NCBI RefSeq assembly: GCF_024198175.1
Contig: NZ_JAJVKV010000004.1
Location: 434,001-498,000, forward strand
DNA length: 64,000 nt
Reading direction: 5' to 3'
Origin: Pyxidicoccus xibeiensis
GTDB taxonomy: Bacteria; Myxococcota; Myxococcia; Myxococcales; Myxococcaceae
Shown in pieces: positions 28,102 to 35,465 of this stretch. Made by a program: the position numbers and the translations under genes. The notes below the pieces were generated by a model, which searched no databases, had not been told where the DNA came from, and worked only from the letters and a program-made list of their open reading frames with translations. Each line of letters starts with the position of its first letter. Position 1 is the first letter of the stretch.

Positions 28102-30063
28102 CTACTCGAGGCGCGGCACCCGGTCGGAGTCCATCTGCCGCACCGGGGCCACCGCCTCGAAGCGGTCCGTGCGCGAGTCCAGCGCGGCCGCCTTGCGGAT
28201 GAGCGCGCCCAGCTCCACCACCTCGGGCTGGCTGCCGAGCGGCGCGCCCACCCCCTCATGGAGCGCACCGAGCTGCGCCCAGGAGAGCGGGCGCAGCCAG
28301 TACGACGCGCGCAGCTTCTCCGCGAAGGCGGCGGCCACGTAGGACAGGCGCGTGGGCGACGAGGCGCTGGCCCAGGACGGGCGCAGGACGTGCGCGGGCA
28401 GGCCCTTCACCACCTCGCGGGAGCTGCCACCCTCCGGCGCCTTGTAGCGCAGGCGCAGGGTGGCGAACGGGTCCACCGGGGCGCCGCGCAGCTTCACCTC
28501 GTAGATGGCGGTGACGGTGTGGCCGGAGCCCACCTCACCCGCGTCCACCGCGTCATCCCGGAACTGCTCCTTGCCGAGGATGCGGTTCTCGTAGCCCACC
28601 AGCCGGTAGCGGGCGACGGCGCGCGGGTCGAACTCCAGCTGCACCTTCACGTCCTTGGCGACGACCTGCAGCGTGCCGGTGAGGTTCTGCACGAAGATGC
28701 GGTGCGCCTCGGCCAGCCGGTCCACGTAGGCGTAGTTGCCCTCGCCCACGTGGGACAGCCGCTCCATCAGCACGTCGTTGTAGTGGCCCATGCCGAAGCC
28801 CACGGTGGACAGGGTGATGCCCCGGGCCGCGTGACTCTTCACACGCGCCCAGATGCCATCCGCGTCGGTGATGCCGTTGTTGGCCACGCCATCCGAGCAG
28901 AGGATGACGCGGTTGATGCCGCCCTCCAGCAGGTGGGCCGAGGCGAGCGCGTAGGCGAGGTCCAGCCCCGCCTGGGCGTTGGTGGCGCCATCCACCTGGA
29001 GCCCGTCGATGGCGCCCAGCAGCACGTCGCGCTGGAGCACGCTCGTGGGCCCCAGCACCTGCCGGGCCGAGCTGCCATAGGCGACGATGGACACGCGGTC
29101 CCGTGCGTCGAGTGCCTCCACCAGCAGCCGCAGGGCCTGCTTCACCATGTCGAGCTTGCCGGCGTCGCGCATGGAGCCGGAGATGTCGATGGTGAAGACG
29201 AGGTGCGCCGGCTTGCGCTGGGCGGCGGGAATCTCACGGGCCTTCAGGCCCACGTGGAGCACCTGGTAGCCGGGGCGGCTGGGGGACGGGAAGCCCTCCA
29301 CGTGGACGGCGAAGGGCACGTCCGGGCCGCTCTCGTAGCCGTAGTCGAACGTGTTGATGAACTCCTCCACGCGCACCGCGCGCTCGTCCGGGAGCGCGCC
29401 GCGCTCCAGGTAGCCGCGCGCCAGCGAGTAGGACGCCGTGTCCACGTCCACCGAGAAGGTGGAGAAGCGCTCCTCCTCCGTCTCCACGGTGGGATTCACG
29501 CCGTAGCCCTGGAAGTACATCTCCAGGAAGGCCTTGTCGGTGGAGCCCGACGCGGGCGGCGCCACCGTCCTGCCGCTCCCGGCGTGGGTGTTCATCTCGG
29601 AGAGCGGGTACGGGCTCGGCGGCGGAGTCGGGGTGTAGCTGGAGTTCCTGGAGCTGTCGGGGCGCCGCCGGGGTCTCAGGGGTATGCTCTCGGAGCCGCC
29701 CACGATTTCGACGACCTGCCCCAGACTCTCCGGGAGCAGCGCCACGTTCATCCGGTAGGTCTGGTTGAGCCTCACGACGATGGTCGGAAACACATAGGGC
29801 TTGTACCCCTCCTTCTCGAAGCGGAGGGTGTAGATGCCCGGAGGGAGCTGCGGCAGCCAGTAGAAGCCGTCGGCGTCGGTGACGACGGTCGACTCGCCCA
29901 TGAGGCTGGGCGAGGTGGCGGTGACGACGACGTCCTCGACGACGTACCGGTCCTGGGCGTCCATCACCACGCCCATGAGGACGCCGAAGCCGTCATCCGC
30001 CAGGGCGGGCGAAGAGAGCAGGAAGAGGAACCACAGCAGCGCGCTGCGAAGCGTGGGCTTCAT
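28102..30063 (-). CDS. Secreted von Willebrand factor A protein with carboxypeptidase-regulatory domain
   Basis: 653 residues from ATG 30063 (GGAGG 9 bases upstream), with a signal peptide ending A-L-A near 22. Residues ~25-122 form a carboxypeptidase-regulatory-like sandwich almost identical in layout to the start of the Oar-like receptor at 53170-56370. A Pro/Ser linker follows. Residues ~175-260 match the YfbK/VWA N-terminal domain (F-S-T-F-S-V-D-V-D-T-A-S-Y). The VWA fold carries a complete MIDAS, D-I-S-G-S at 293-297. The C-terminal ~180 residues match the DUF3520 domain that usually follows in YfbK-type proteins. It should bind proteins metal-dependently at the surface. Confidence 0.88.
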   Translation of the reverse strand: MKPTLRSALLWFLFLLSSPALADDGFGVLMGVVMDAQDRYVVEDVVVTATSPSLMGESTVVTDADGFYWLPQLPPGIYTLRFEKEGYKPYVFPTIVVRLNQTYRMNVALLPESLGQVVEIVGGSESIPLRPRRRPDSSRNSSYTPTPPPSPYPLSEMNTHAGSGRTVAPPASGSTDKAFLEMYFQGYGVNPTVETEEERFSTFSVDVDTASYSLARGYLERGALPDERAVRVEEFINTFDYGYESGPDVPFAVHVEGFPSPSRPGYQVLHVGLKAREIPAAQRKPAHLVFTIDISGSMRDAGKLDMVKQALRLLVEALDARDRVSIVAYGSSARQVLGPTSVLQRDVLLGAIDGLQVDGATNAQAGLDLAYALASAHLLEGGINRVILCSDGVANNGITDADGIWARVKSHAARGITLSTVGFGMGHYNDVLMERLSHVGEGNYAYVDRLAEAHRIFVQNLTGTLQVVAKDVKVQLEFDPRAVARYRLVGYENRILGKEQFRDDAVDAGEVGSGHTVTAIYEVKLRGAPVDPFATLRLRYKAPEGGSSREVVKGLPAHVLRPSWASASSPTRLSYVAAAFAEKLRASYWLRPLSWAQLGALHEGVGAPLGSQPEVVELGALIRKAAALDSRTDRFEAVAPVRQMDSDRVPRLE

Positions 30064-30168
30064 CGGCAAGGGCCTCCGTCGTCGGAATGGGCCCATGCTC
30101 CCGAAGTCACGCCGTCCCAGCCGCACGGCGGGCTCCGCGCTTCATCATCGTTTCAGCACGGAGCGGCG

Positions 30169-30672
30169 CTACCCGAACTTCTCCGACAGGCGCGGGAAGC
30201 GCTCCGGCAGGTCCTCCTCCTCCCACTCCTCGCCGGTGGGCTCGTCGGACAGGTCCACCGTCACCGACGGAAGCTCGTCGCCGGTCTGCTCCTCGTAGGC
30301 CCGGCCCGCGGCGTACAGCAGGTCCTCGCCCTCGACCTCGTCCTCCACGTAGTCCACCAGCGAGTCCGGGGCCGCGAGCACGGCCTCGAACACCGCCTTG
30401 CCCTGGCCGATGAGCCAGGCGCGGAAGTAGTCGAAGCCGTCGTCGCTGCACCCGCCGTTGAGCACGTACGCCGCGCCCCAGAGGCCCCAGTCGTAGGAGC
30501 GGGCCATCCGCTCGGCGAACATCCGCTCGAAGTCGATGAGGTCGGCGGGCGTCTCGCGTGTGAGCAGCTCCTCCAGGTGCTCCGCCTGCTCCTGTGCGGA
30601 GGCCATGTCGCGCGCGCCCCCCGCGGCCACGCGCGACGCATCGATGAGCTGCCAGAACCGCTGCTCGTTCAC
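30169..30672 (-). CDS. DUF4240 family protein
   Basis: 167 residues, acidic and soluble. The N-terminal F-W-x-L-I-D, the long helix with L-x-x-L-L, and Y-D-W-G-L-W-G-A-A-Y-V followed by F-D-Y-F-R-A-W-L-I-x-Q-G fit the DUF4240 family, which is related to WGR/immunity-like small proteins. The function is unknown. The last ~30 residues are mostly acidic. It lies 21 bp downstream of the NYN gene on the same strand. Confidence 0.75.
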   Translation of the reverse strand: MNEQRFWQLIDASRVAAGGARDMASAQEQAEHLEELLTRETPADLIDFERMFAERMARSYDWGLWGAAYVLNGGCSDDGFDYFRAWLIGQGKAVFEAVLAAPDSLVDYVEDEVEGEDLLYAAGRAYEEQTGDELPSVTVDLSDEPTGEEWEEEDLPERFPRLSEKFG

Positions 30673-30693
30673 GCGAGCCTCCTCTCCCTGCGC

Positions 30694-31281
30694 CTACAGG
30701 AACATCCCCGGGTCGAACTCGTCCACGTTGACGGGCAGCATGCGCGGCAGGGGCCGGTTGAACACGCGGGCGTTCAGCTCCAGGTCCAGAATCTTCAGCC
30801 CCGAGGGCACCAGCTCACGGAAGCGCTGGCTGACGTACTCGCGCAGGCCGAGCACGGCCACCTGGCGCTTCTCCGCCAGCATCGGCTTGAGGGCCTCGGC
30901 GAAGTCCGCCCCGTCGTGGCTGGCGAGCACCACCGCCGCGCCGGGCCGCTGGGTGCGGATGTTCTCCAGCAGCTTGAGGATGCCCAGGTCCACCACCTTC
31001 TGCTCCGGCCGCCCGTACAGGAGCGCCACCTCGCAGCCGGCGGACTTCAGCGCCCTCACGAAGCCAATCATCACGTCCGGCAGCTGCTCGCCGCGCGCGT
31101 TGAGCACCACCACGCAGCGCACGGGGGCCGGGAAGTTCGTCTCGCAGAAGGACACCAGCCGGTCGAACTGCACGCGGTCCTGGGACTCGGGCTTGCGTCC
31201 CACCACGTTGGACACGGCCCAGTCGATGTTCTCGGCGTCGATGAGTACGTAGGAGGCTGCGGGGGGGCGTCCGGAGAGCAT
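30694..31281 (-). CDS. NYN-domain (PIN-like) putative ribonuclease
   Basis: 195 residues from ATG 31281. Y-V-L-I-D-A-E-N-I-D near 11-20 supplies the first acidic residue D15 and the E-N pair typical of NYN/LabA-type PIN-fold nucleases. G-R-P-E-Q-K-V-V-D near 89-97 and A-S-H-D-G-A-D-F near 120 provide the further acidic positions. It is expected to cleave RNA with magnesium. It stands upstream of the DUF4240 gene, 21 bp apart, so the two are probably co-transcribed. Confidence 0.8.
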   Translation of the reverse strand: MLSGRPPAASYVLIDAENIDWAVSNVVGRKPESQDRVQFDRLVSFCETNFPAPVRCVVVLNARGEQLPDVMIGFVRALKSAGCEVALLYGRPEQKVVDLGILKLLENIRTQRPGAAVVLASHDGADFAEALKPMLAEKRQVAVLGLREYVSQRFRELVPSGLKILDLELNARVFNRPLPRMLPVNVDEFDPGMFL

Positions 31282-31601
31282 GGGCGGAACATATGCGGCA
31301 CCGGGGTGTCCGGGGAGACTCCGTGAAATTCCCCGCTTGAAAGCCCGACTTCCCTGTCGCCGGGAAGAAATCTCCATGCGCGGATTCAGGTTTTCGTGCC
31401 GCCCACGTATTGCTTTTGCGGCACCTGGCGCCCTGGTGATGTTCCTCCCCGATTTCCAGCGCGGCGCCTGGCGTCACTCCTCGTCGCTCGACTCCGACAT
31501 CCCAGCTCGCGGATACGACGAGGCAACGATGCGGCACCCCTGATGACCGGGCAGGCCGGGCCCGGTCACATCGCAAGTCGTTCTCCAACTCCGCGGTGCT
31601 C
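31282..31601. other. Intergenic region before the HYR relic
   Basis: About 320 bp without a supportable gene. Short open frames exist on both strands but lack ribosome sites and recognisable protein features. The stretch must contain the promoter for the NYN gene on the minus strand and whatever remains of the HYR gene promoter on the plus strand. I see no clear -35/-10 or -24/-12 pair. Confidence 0.6.
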
Positions 31602-31615
31602 AGGAGCCCCCTGCT

Positions 31616-32060
31616 TTGACCCCACGGCCTCTCTGCCTGCTGTCCCTCGCCGCGCTCACCCTGCTCGCGCTTCCCCCTGGGAGAGACGGCTGTCACCGTG
31701 ACGGCCACCGACGCGTCCGGCAACACGACGACGTGTGGCTTCACCGTAGCAGTGCGCCCGTCCACGTCGCCGACGGACGCCGGGACGGATGCCGGCACGG
31801 CCGAGGACGCGGGCACGCCGGAAGATGCGGGCACCACCGACGCGGGAACGACGGACGCCGGCACCTCGGAGGACGCCGGGACGATGGACGCCGGGACGAT
31901 GGACGCCGGCACGCAGGCCGACGCCGGCACGGGACGTCCTGACGAGCCGGACACCAGCGGCTGCGGCTGTGGCGCCACCAGCGTGGGCGCCCCGTGGCTG
32001 CCGCTGGTGCTCGGTGCCTGGCTCGCCGCGCGGCGCAGGCGGGCCGCGCCCCAGGCCTGA
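31616..32060 (+). pseudogene. Remnant of a large HYR-domain surface protein (signal peptide plus C-terminal tail)
   Basis: A TTG at 31616 with AGGAG at 31602-31606 opens a typical signal peptide (L-C-L-L-S-L-A-A-L-T-L-L-A-L-P). From about 31670 the coherent protein continues in another frame: F-P-L-G-E-T-A-V-T-V-T-A-T-D-A-S-G-N is the end of a HYR (hyalin repeat, Ig-like) domain. A D-A-G-T-rich linker follows, then a MYXO-CTERM-like tail with C-G-C-G, a hydrophobic segment and R-R-R-R. The middle of the protein and the reading frame across the junction are missing, so this looks like an internally deleted, frameshifted relic. The frame from GTG 31698 could still be translated as a 120-residue fragment. 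Confidence 0.7.
31773..31937 (+). repeat. Degenerate D-A-G-T coding repeat
   Basis: Units of 15-24 bp encode D-A-G-T plus a variable E-D, T-T or M-D. They form the flexible linker between the HYR remnant and the C-terminal anchor. Such linkers are standard before MYXO-CTERM-type anchors. Confidence 0.85.
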
Positions 32061-32076
32061 CGCCCGAGCGCACGGA

Positions 32077-32100
32077 CGTGGAAGGAACGTTCCTTCCACG
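32077..32100. terminator. Perfect 24-bp palindrome between convergent genes
   Basis: The two 12-base arms are perfect reverse complements with no spacer (centre at 32088/32089), core GGAAGGAACGTTCCTTCC at 32080-32097. It lies between the stop of the HYR relic (32060) and that of the histidine kinase (32112), where a bidirectional terminator would be expected. There is no T-run. The same core, with one mismatch, occurs twice inside cheA, so it may be a dispersed repeat rather than a terminator. Confidence 0.55.
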
Positions 32101-32111
32101 CTCCGCCCGCG

Positions 32112-33599
32112 TCAGAACCGGTCCTGCCCCGGGGGCGACTCCGGCATGGGCGGCGGCGCGGTGAGCAGCCCGTGGTCCGGCATGGGCGGGTGCAGCGGCA
32201 GCACCACCGTGAAGCGCGAGCCCCGGCCGAACTCGCTCTCCACGGACACGCGGCCGCCGTGGCCCTCCACCAGGCTCTTTACAATCGCCAGCCCCAGCCC
32301 CGCGCCGCCGTGCTCGCGGGTGGAGCTGCCGTCCACCTGGTAGAAGCTCTGGAAGATGCGCTCGAACTGGTCCCTGCGGATGCCCACGCCGGTGTCCTCC
32401 ACGCTGATGCGGTAGCCCTGCGCGCTCACCTCCGTCTGCGCGCCCGCCTCCGACATCACCACGGACACCCGGCCTCCGGACTGGGTGAACTTCACCGCGT
32501 TGGCCAGCAGGTTGACCACCACCTGCCGCAGCTTGTCCGCGTCTCCCGTCAGCCGGGGCTGCGGCGGGGGCGGCAGCCGCACCTCCAGCTCCACGCCCTT
32601 GCGGTGGGCCTGCGGCGCCACGCTGGAGACGGCCGTCTGGATGACGCCGCCCAGGTCCACCGGGGCCACCACCAGCCGCAGCCGGCCGGCCTCAATCTGG
32701 CTCAGGTCCAGGATGGACGAGATGAGGTTGAGCAGCGACTCGCCCTTCTCCACAATCGTGCGGACGTAGAGCAGCTGCTCCGGGTTGAGCGCCCCGGCCA
32801 GGCCCTCGGCCAGCATCTCCGAGTAGCCGATGATGGACGCCAGCGGCGTGCGCAGCTCGTGGCTCACCGTGCCCAGGAAGGTGGACTTCAGCCGGTCCAG
32901 CTCCTTCAGCCGGATGTTGGCCTGGGCCAGCCGGGTGTTGTGCGCCTCCAAATCCCGGTGCGTCTCCAGCATCGCCTCGATGTGGAGCTGCGTGGCCAGG
33001 TACGCGCGCTGCCCGCTGGCCACCAGCGCGGCCAGCACCTGGCCGAAGTGCACCAGCACCTGCGCCGCCGTGCGCTCGGGCGCGCGCCGCACCCGGCTCA
33101 CCAGTTCGTGCGCCCGCTCCAGGTCCACGCCGGAGATGTCCGTCAGCGAGGCCGGGAAGTCCTTCAGCTCCTCGGGCGTGAAGGGCCCCAGGATGACCCG
33201 GCCCAGCAGGTCTCCCTCCCAGCGCACCGGCATCACCAGGTAGCGCAGGCCGGTGAAGCACGGCAGCGCGATGAGCCCCGCCTCGTCCGCGCCGTCGCCC
33301 TGCGCGGGGCGCGCGCCGTGCACCGGCGCCACCGGGCCGTCCTTCACCCGGGCCACCGTGGCCGTGCAGCGCGAGCGCCCGTCCGGGAAGTTGAAGACGT
33401 AGGCGCAGAACTCGCCGTGCCCCACCTTCACGTCCGCCAGCTTCGCGCCGCGCGCGTCCAGCACCCGGATGCCCACCCGGTACAGCTCGCTGAAGCTCCT
33501 CACCACCTCCGTGAAGGAGGGTAAATCCAGCATGTCCGCGAGCATCAGCCGCCGCTGGAGCACCGACTCGCGCCGGGAAAGGTCCGCGGGCCCGCTCAT
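32112..33599 (-). CDS. PocR-domain sensor histidine kinase
   Basis: 495 residues, no membrane segments. Residues ~25-215 match the PocR sensory domain (F-S-E-L-Y-R-V-G-I-R-V-L-D, a C-A-Y-V motif, then C-F-T-G-L-R-Y-L-V-M-P-V). The dimerisation domain has its phospho-acceptor histidine in V-S-H-E-L-R-T-P-L, and the GHKL domain shows N (NLLANAVKF), G1 (DTGVGI), F and G2 (GAGLGLAIV) boxes. It is expected to be a cytoplasmic kinase sensing a small molecule. Its start overlaps the stop of the MglA-like GTPase gene (ATGA), so the two are coupled. No response regulator is adjacent. Confidence 0.88.
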   Translation of the reverse strand: MSGPADLSRRESVLQRRLMLADMLDLPSFTEVVRSFSELYRVGIRVLDARGAKLADVKVGHGEFCAYVFNFPDGRSRCTATVARVKDGPVAPVHGARPAQGDGADEAGLIALPCFTGLRYLVMPVRWEGDLLGRVILGPFTPEELKDFPASLTDISGVDLERAHELVSRVRRAPERTAAQVLVHFGQVLAALVASGQRAYLATQLHIEAMLETHRDLEAHNTRLAQANIRLKELDRLKSTFLGTVSHELRTPLASIIGYSEMLAEGLAGALNPEQLLYVRTIVEKGESLLNLISSILDLSQIEAGRLRLVVAPVDLGGVIQTAVSSVAPQAHRKGVELEVRLPPPPQPRLTGDADKLRQVVVNLLANAVKFTQSGGRVSVVMSEAGAQTEVSAQGYRISVEDTGVGIRRDQFERIFQSFYQVDGSSTREHGGAGLGLAIVKSLVEGHGGRVSVESEFGRGSRFTVVLPLHPPMPDHGLLTAPPPMPESPPGQDRF

Positions 33600-34324
33600 C
33601 TCACGCCCCCACTGCCACTGCGCTCGCCACCGCCGGCCGCCGGTCCGTACCGGGCCTCCAGCGCCGTGCCGGTGACGTCCATCCGCCGGAATATCTGTCC
33701 CAGGAACTCCTCCTCCGTCAGCCCCAGGTTGCGCGCCAGGTGGGCACGCGCGTCCAGCCGCCGGTAGGCCGCCTGCGCCACCGCGTGGAAGGTCTCCAGC
33801 ACCCCCTCGCCCTTGAGCGCCACCGCCCCCACCACCGCCTCGCCGCCCCGCCGCCGGGCCGCTTCAATCTCCGCGTCCGTCCGGGCGTCCGGCAAATCCC
33901 GCTTGTTGAACTGGATGACCACGGGCACCTGGTCCACATCCAGGCCGTTCTCCTTCATGTTCTCCTGGAGGTTGCGCCAGTAGGCGTTGTTGTCCGCGGT
34001 GGCGCCCCGCCGGCTGTCGGCGATGAAGGCCACCGCGTCGGCGCCCTGGAGCACGATGCGGCGCGTTGCATTGTGGATGACCTGGCCGGGGACGGTGAAG
34101 AGCTTCACCTTCACCTTGAAGCCCGTCGACGTGGAGAAGAACACGGGCAGCAGGTCGAAGAAGAGGGTGCGGTCATCGTGGGTCTCCACGGTGAGCAGGC
34201 GACCGCGCACTTCCGCGGAGGCCCGGGCGTGGAGATGGCGCAGGTTCGTCGTCTTCCCGCTCAGCCCGGGCCCGTAGTAGACGATCTTGAGCGTGAGCTC
34301 GCGCTGGGCGTGGTTGAGTTGCAA
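33596..34324 (-). CDS. MglA-like small Ras-family GTPase
   Basis: 242 residues from TTG 34324, the position where related proteins begin (L-N-H-A-Q-R-E-L-T-L-K-I-V-Y-Y-G). Upstream in-frame sequence is Arg-rich and unlike a protein start, but no ribosome site precedes the TTG, so the start is uncertain. The P loop is GPGLSGKT (18-25). T-V-P-G-Q (77-81) replaces the canonical D-x-x-G switch II, as in MglA. N-K-R-D (140-143) gives guanine specificity. A ~45-residue C-terminal extension is Gly-rich at the end. MglA-type GTPases set cell polarity and motility; this paralogue presumably works with the coupled PocR kinase. Confidence 0.85.
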   Translation of the reverse strand: MQLNHAQRELTLKIVYYGPGLSGKTTNLRHLHARASAEVRGRLLTVETHDDRTLFFDLLPVFFSTSTGFKVKVKLFTVPGQVIHNATRRIVLQGADAVAFIADSRRGATADNNAYWRNLQENMKENGLDVDQVPVVIQFNKRDLPDARTDAEIEAARRRGGEAVVGAVALKGEGVLETFHAVAQAAYRRLDARAHLARNLGLTEEEFLGQIFRRMDVTGTALEARYGPAAGGGERSGSGGVR

Positions 34325-34387
34325 GGAGGGGACTCGGGCTGGCCGGTTCGAGGCGCGAAGTATGGCGCCTCGCGCACGACTCCGGTT

Positions 34388-34393
34388 TTTATA
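34388..34393 (-). promoter_or_regulatory. Possible -10 element for the GTPase-kinase pair
   Basis: On the minus strand the AT-rich TATAAA stands out in GC-rich DNA, about 65 bases upstream of the GTPase start at 34324. No good -35 box is seen at the proper distance, so this is tentative. Confidence 0.3.
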
Positions 34394-34611
34394 GTGGGAA
34401 GAGGCCCGGCGCGGAAGGCCGGTCGGCTTCCGGGCGTGGAAGCGGGGCTCATCCGTGGAATGGGCTGGGAGCATGGGGGGTTTGGTCGGGTCCGGCCCTC
34501 ACAAGCGGGGAAGGCAGTCTCCTCACTTGAGAGGACAATGTGCGCGGAATCACCGCGTGCACGGGTGCCGGGGGAGCGGTTAGGATCGCAGCGCGACGGA
34601 GGAGCAAGGCG

Positions 34612-35148
34612 ATGACGATGAAGCAGGTGGACCCGGGTATGGACAAGGCCCCAGCGCCGGTGCTGGATGTGGCGGGCCTGCCCAACGACCTGATGACGGC
34701 GGTGAAGTTCACCCTGCCCACCGACGAGGACATGACGTCGGTGGCGGCCCTGCGCGCCGGCTCCGAGCCCTGGAAGAGCCGGGGAGAGACGCAGGAGGAC
34801 AGCCTCAAGGCCCTCACGCAGCTCAAGCCCTACGTGCATGTGGCGAAGCTGCAGAGCCAGCTGGTGGGCTATGTGACGGTGGAGCGGGACGGCCCGGTGC
34901 CGGGCGCGGCGTACCTGCGCAACATCGTGGTGAAGCCCGAGCTGCGCCGCAAGGGCCTGGGCAAGGTCCTGCTGGAGCAGGCGCTCAAGGCGGCCCGGGA
35001 CATGTACCGGAAGACCATTGCCCTCCGGGTGGACCCGTCCAACTCGGCGGCGGTGAGTTTCTACCGCAAGGAAGGCTTCACCACCGTGGCCACGGTGGTC
35101 TCCAAGAAGTCCGGCAAGCTCCGGCTCCTGATGTCCCGCGAGCTGTAG
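34612..35148 (+). CDS. GNAT-family N-acetyltransferase
   Basis: 178 residues from ATG 34612, with GGAGGAG 8 bases upstream. After ~45 N-terminal residues the GNAT fold shows Y-L-R-N-I-V-V-K-P-E-L-R-R-K-G-L-G, which contains the Q/R-x-x-G-x-G/A acetyl-CoA loop, and A-V-S-F-Y-R-K-E-G-F, the standard motif B. It transfers an acetyl group to an unknown amine. A perfect 10-bp hairpin follows 18 bp after the stop. Confidence 0.88.
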   Translation: MTMKQVDPGMDKAPAPVLDVAGLPNDLMTAVKFTLPTDEDMTSVAALRAGSEPWKSRGETQEDSLKALTQLKPYVHVAKLQSQLVGYVTVERDGPVPGAAYLRNIVVKPELRRKGLGKVLLEQALKAARDMYRKTIALRVDPSNSAAVSFYRKEGFTTVATVVSKKSGKLRLLMSREL

Positions 35149-35166
35149 CCGCCCCGCTGTACTCCC

Positions 35167-35191
35167 GGGCGGGAGGTCGCTCCTCCCGCCC
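35167..35191 (+). terminator. Hairpin terminator after the GNAT gene
   Basis: GGGCGGGAGG (35167-35176) pairs perfectly with CCTCCCGCCC (35182-35191) across a 5-base loop. It begins 18 bp past the stop codon. There is no T-run, as is common in very GC-rich genomes. Confidence 0.6.
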
Positions 35192-35465
35192 CCCGCTCCG
35201 AGCGGGCCCGCCTGCCGGCCCCGGAGCGCGCTTCACTTCCCCACGAAGCCGAGCCATCCCCGCTTCGGGCCTCCAGGCCCTGGCGGGACAGGGTGCCGTG
35301 CGTCCGGCCCCCGGAAGCCGGCAGCCACCGCCAGGACGGGCCCCTGCCCGGACGCTGCGTGCGGGCGCCTTGGCGCTGGGTCCGGGCCTGCCATGTCCCT
35401 CCCATTGTCGACTATCCTGCGGTCCCCCAGCGCCCCGCGCGCATCGCGGTCTGGACCGACCCCGC
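35192..35465. other. Intergenic region before the PilT pair
   Basis: With the preceding hairpin this gives about 317 bp without a gene. It is very GC-rich. A frame continuous with the first PilT gene is open here but is Pro/Arg-rich and has no ribosome site. It must hold the PilT-pair promoter; I cannot point to one. Confidence 0.55.

Noticed and set aside
28258..31326. A 1022-codon open frame on the plus strand
   Set aside because: It is antisense to the VWA, DUF4240 and NYN genes, all of which have family motifs and ribosome sites.
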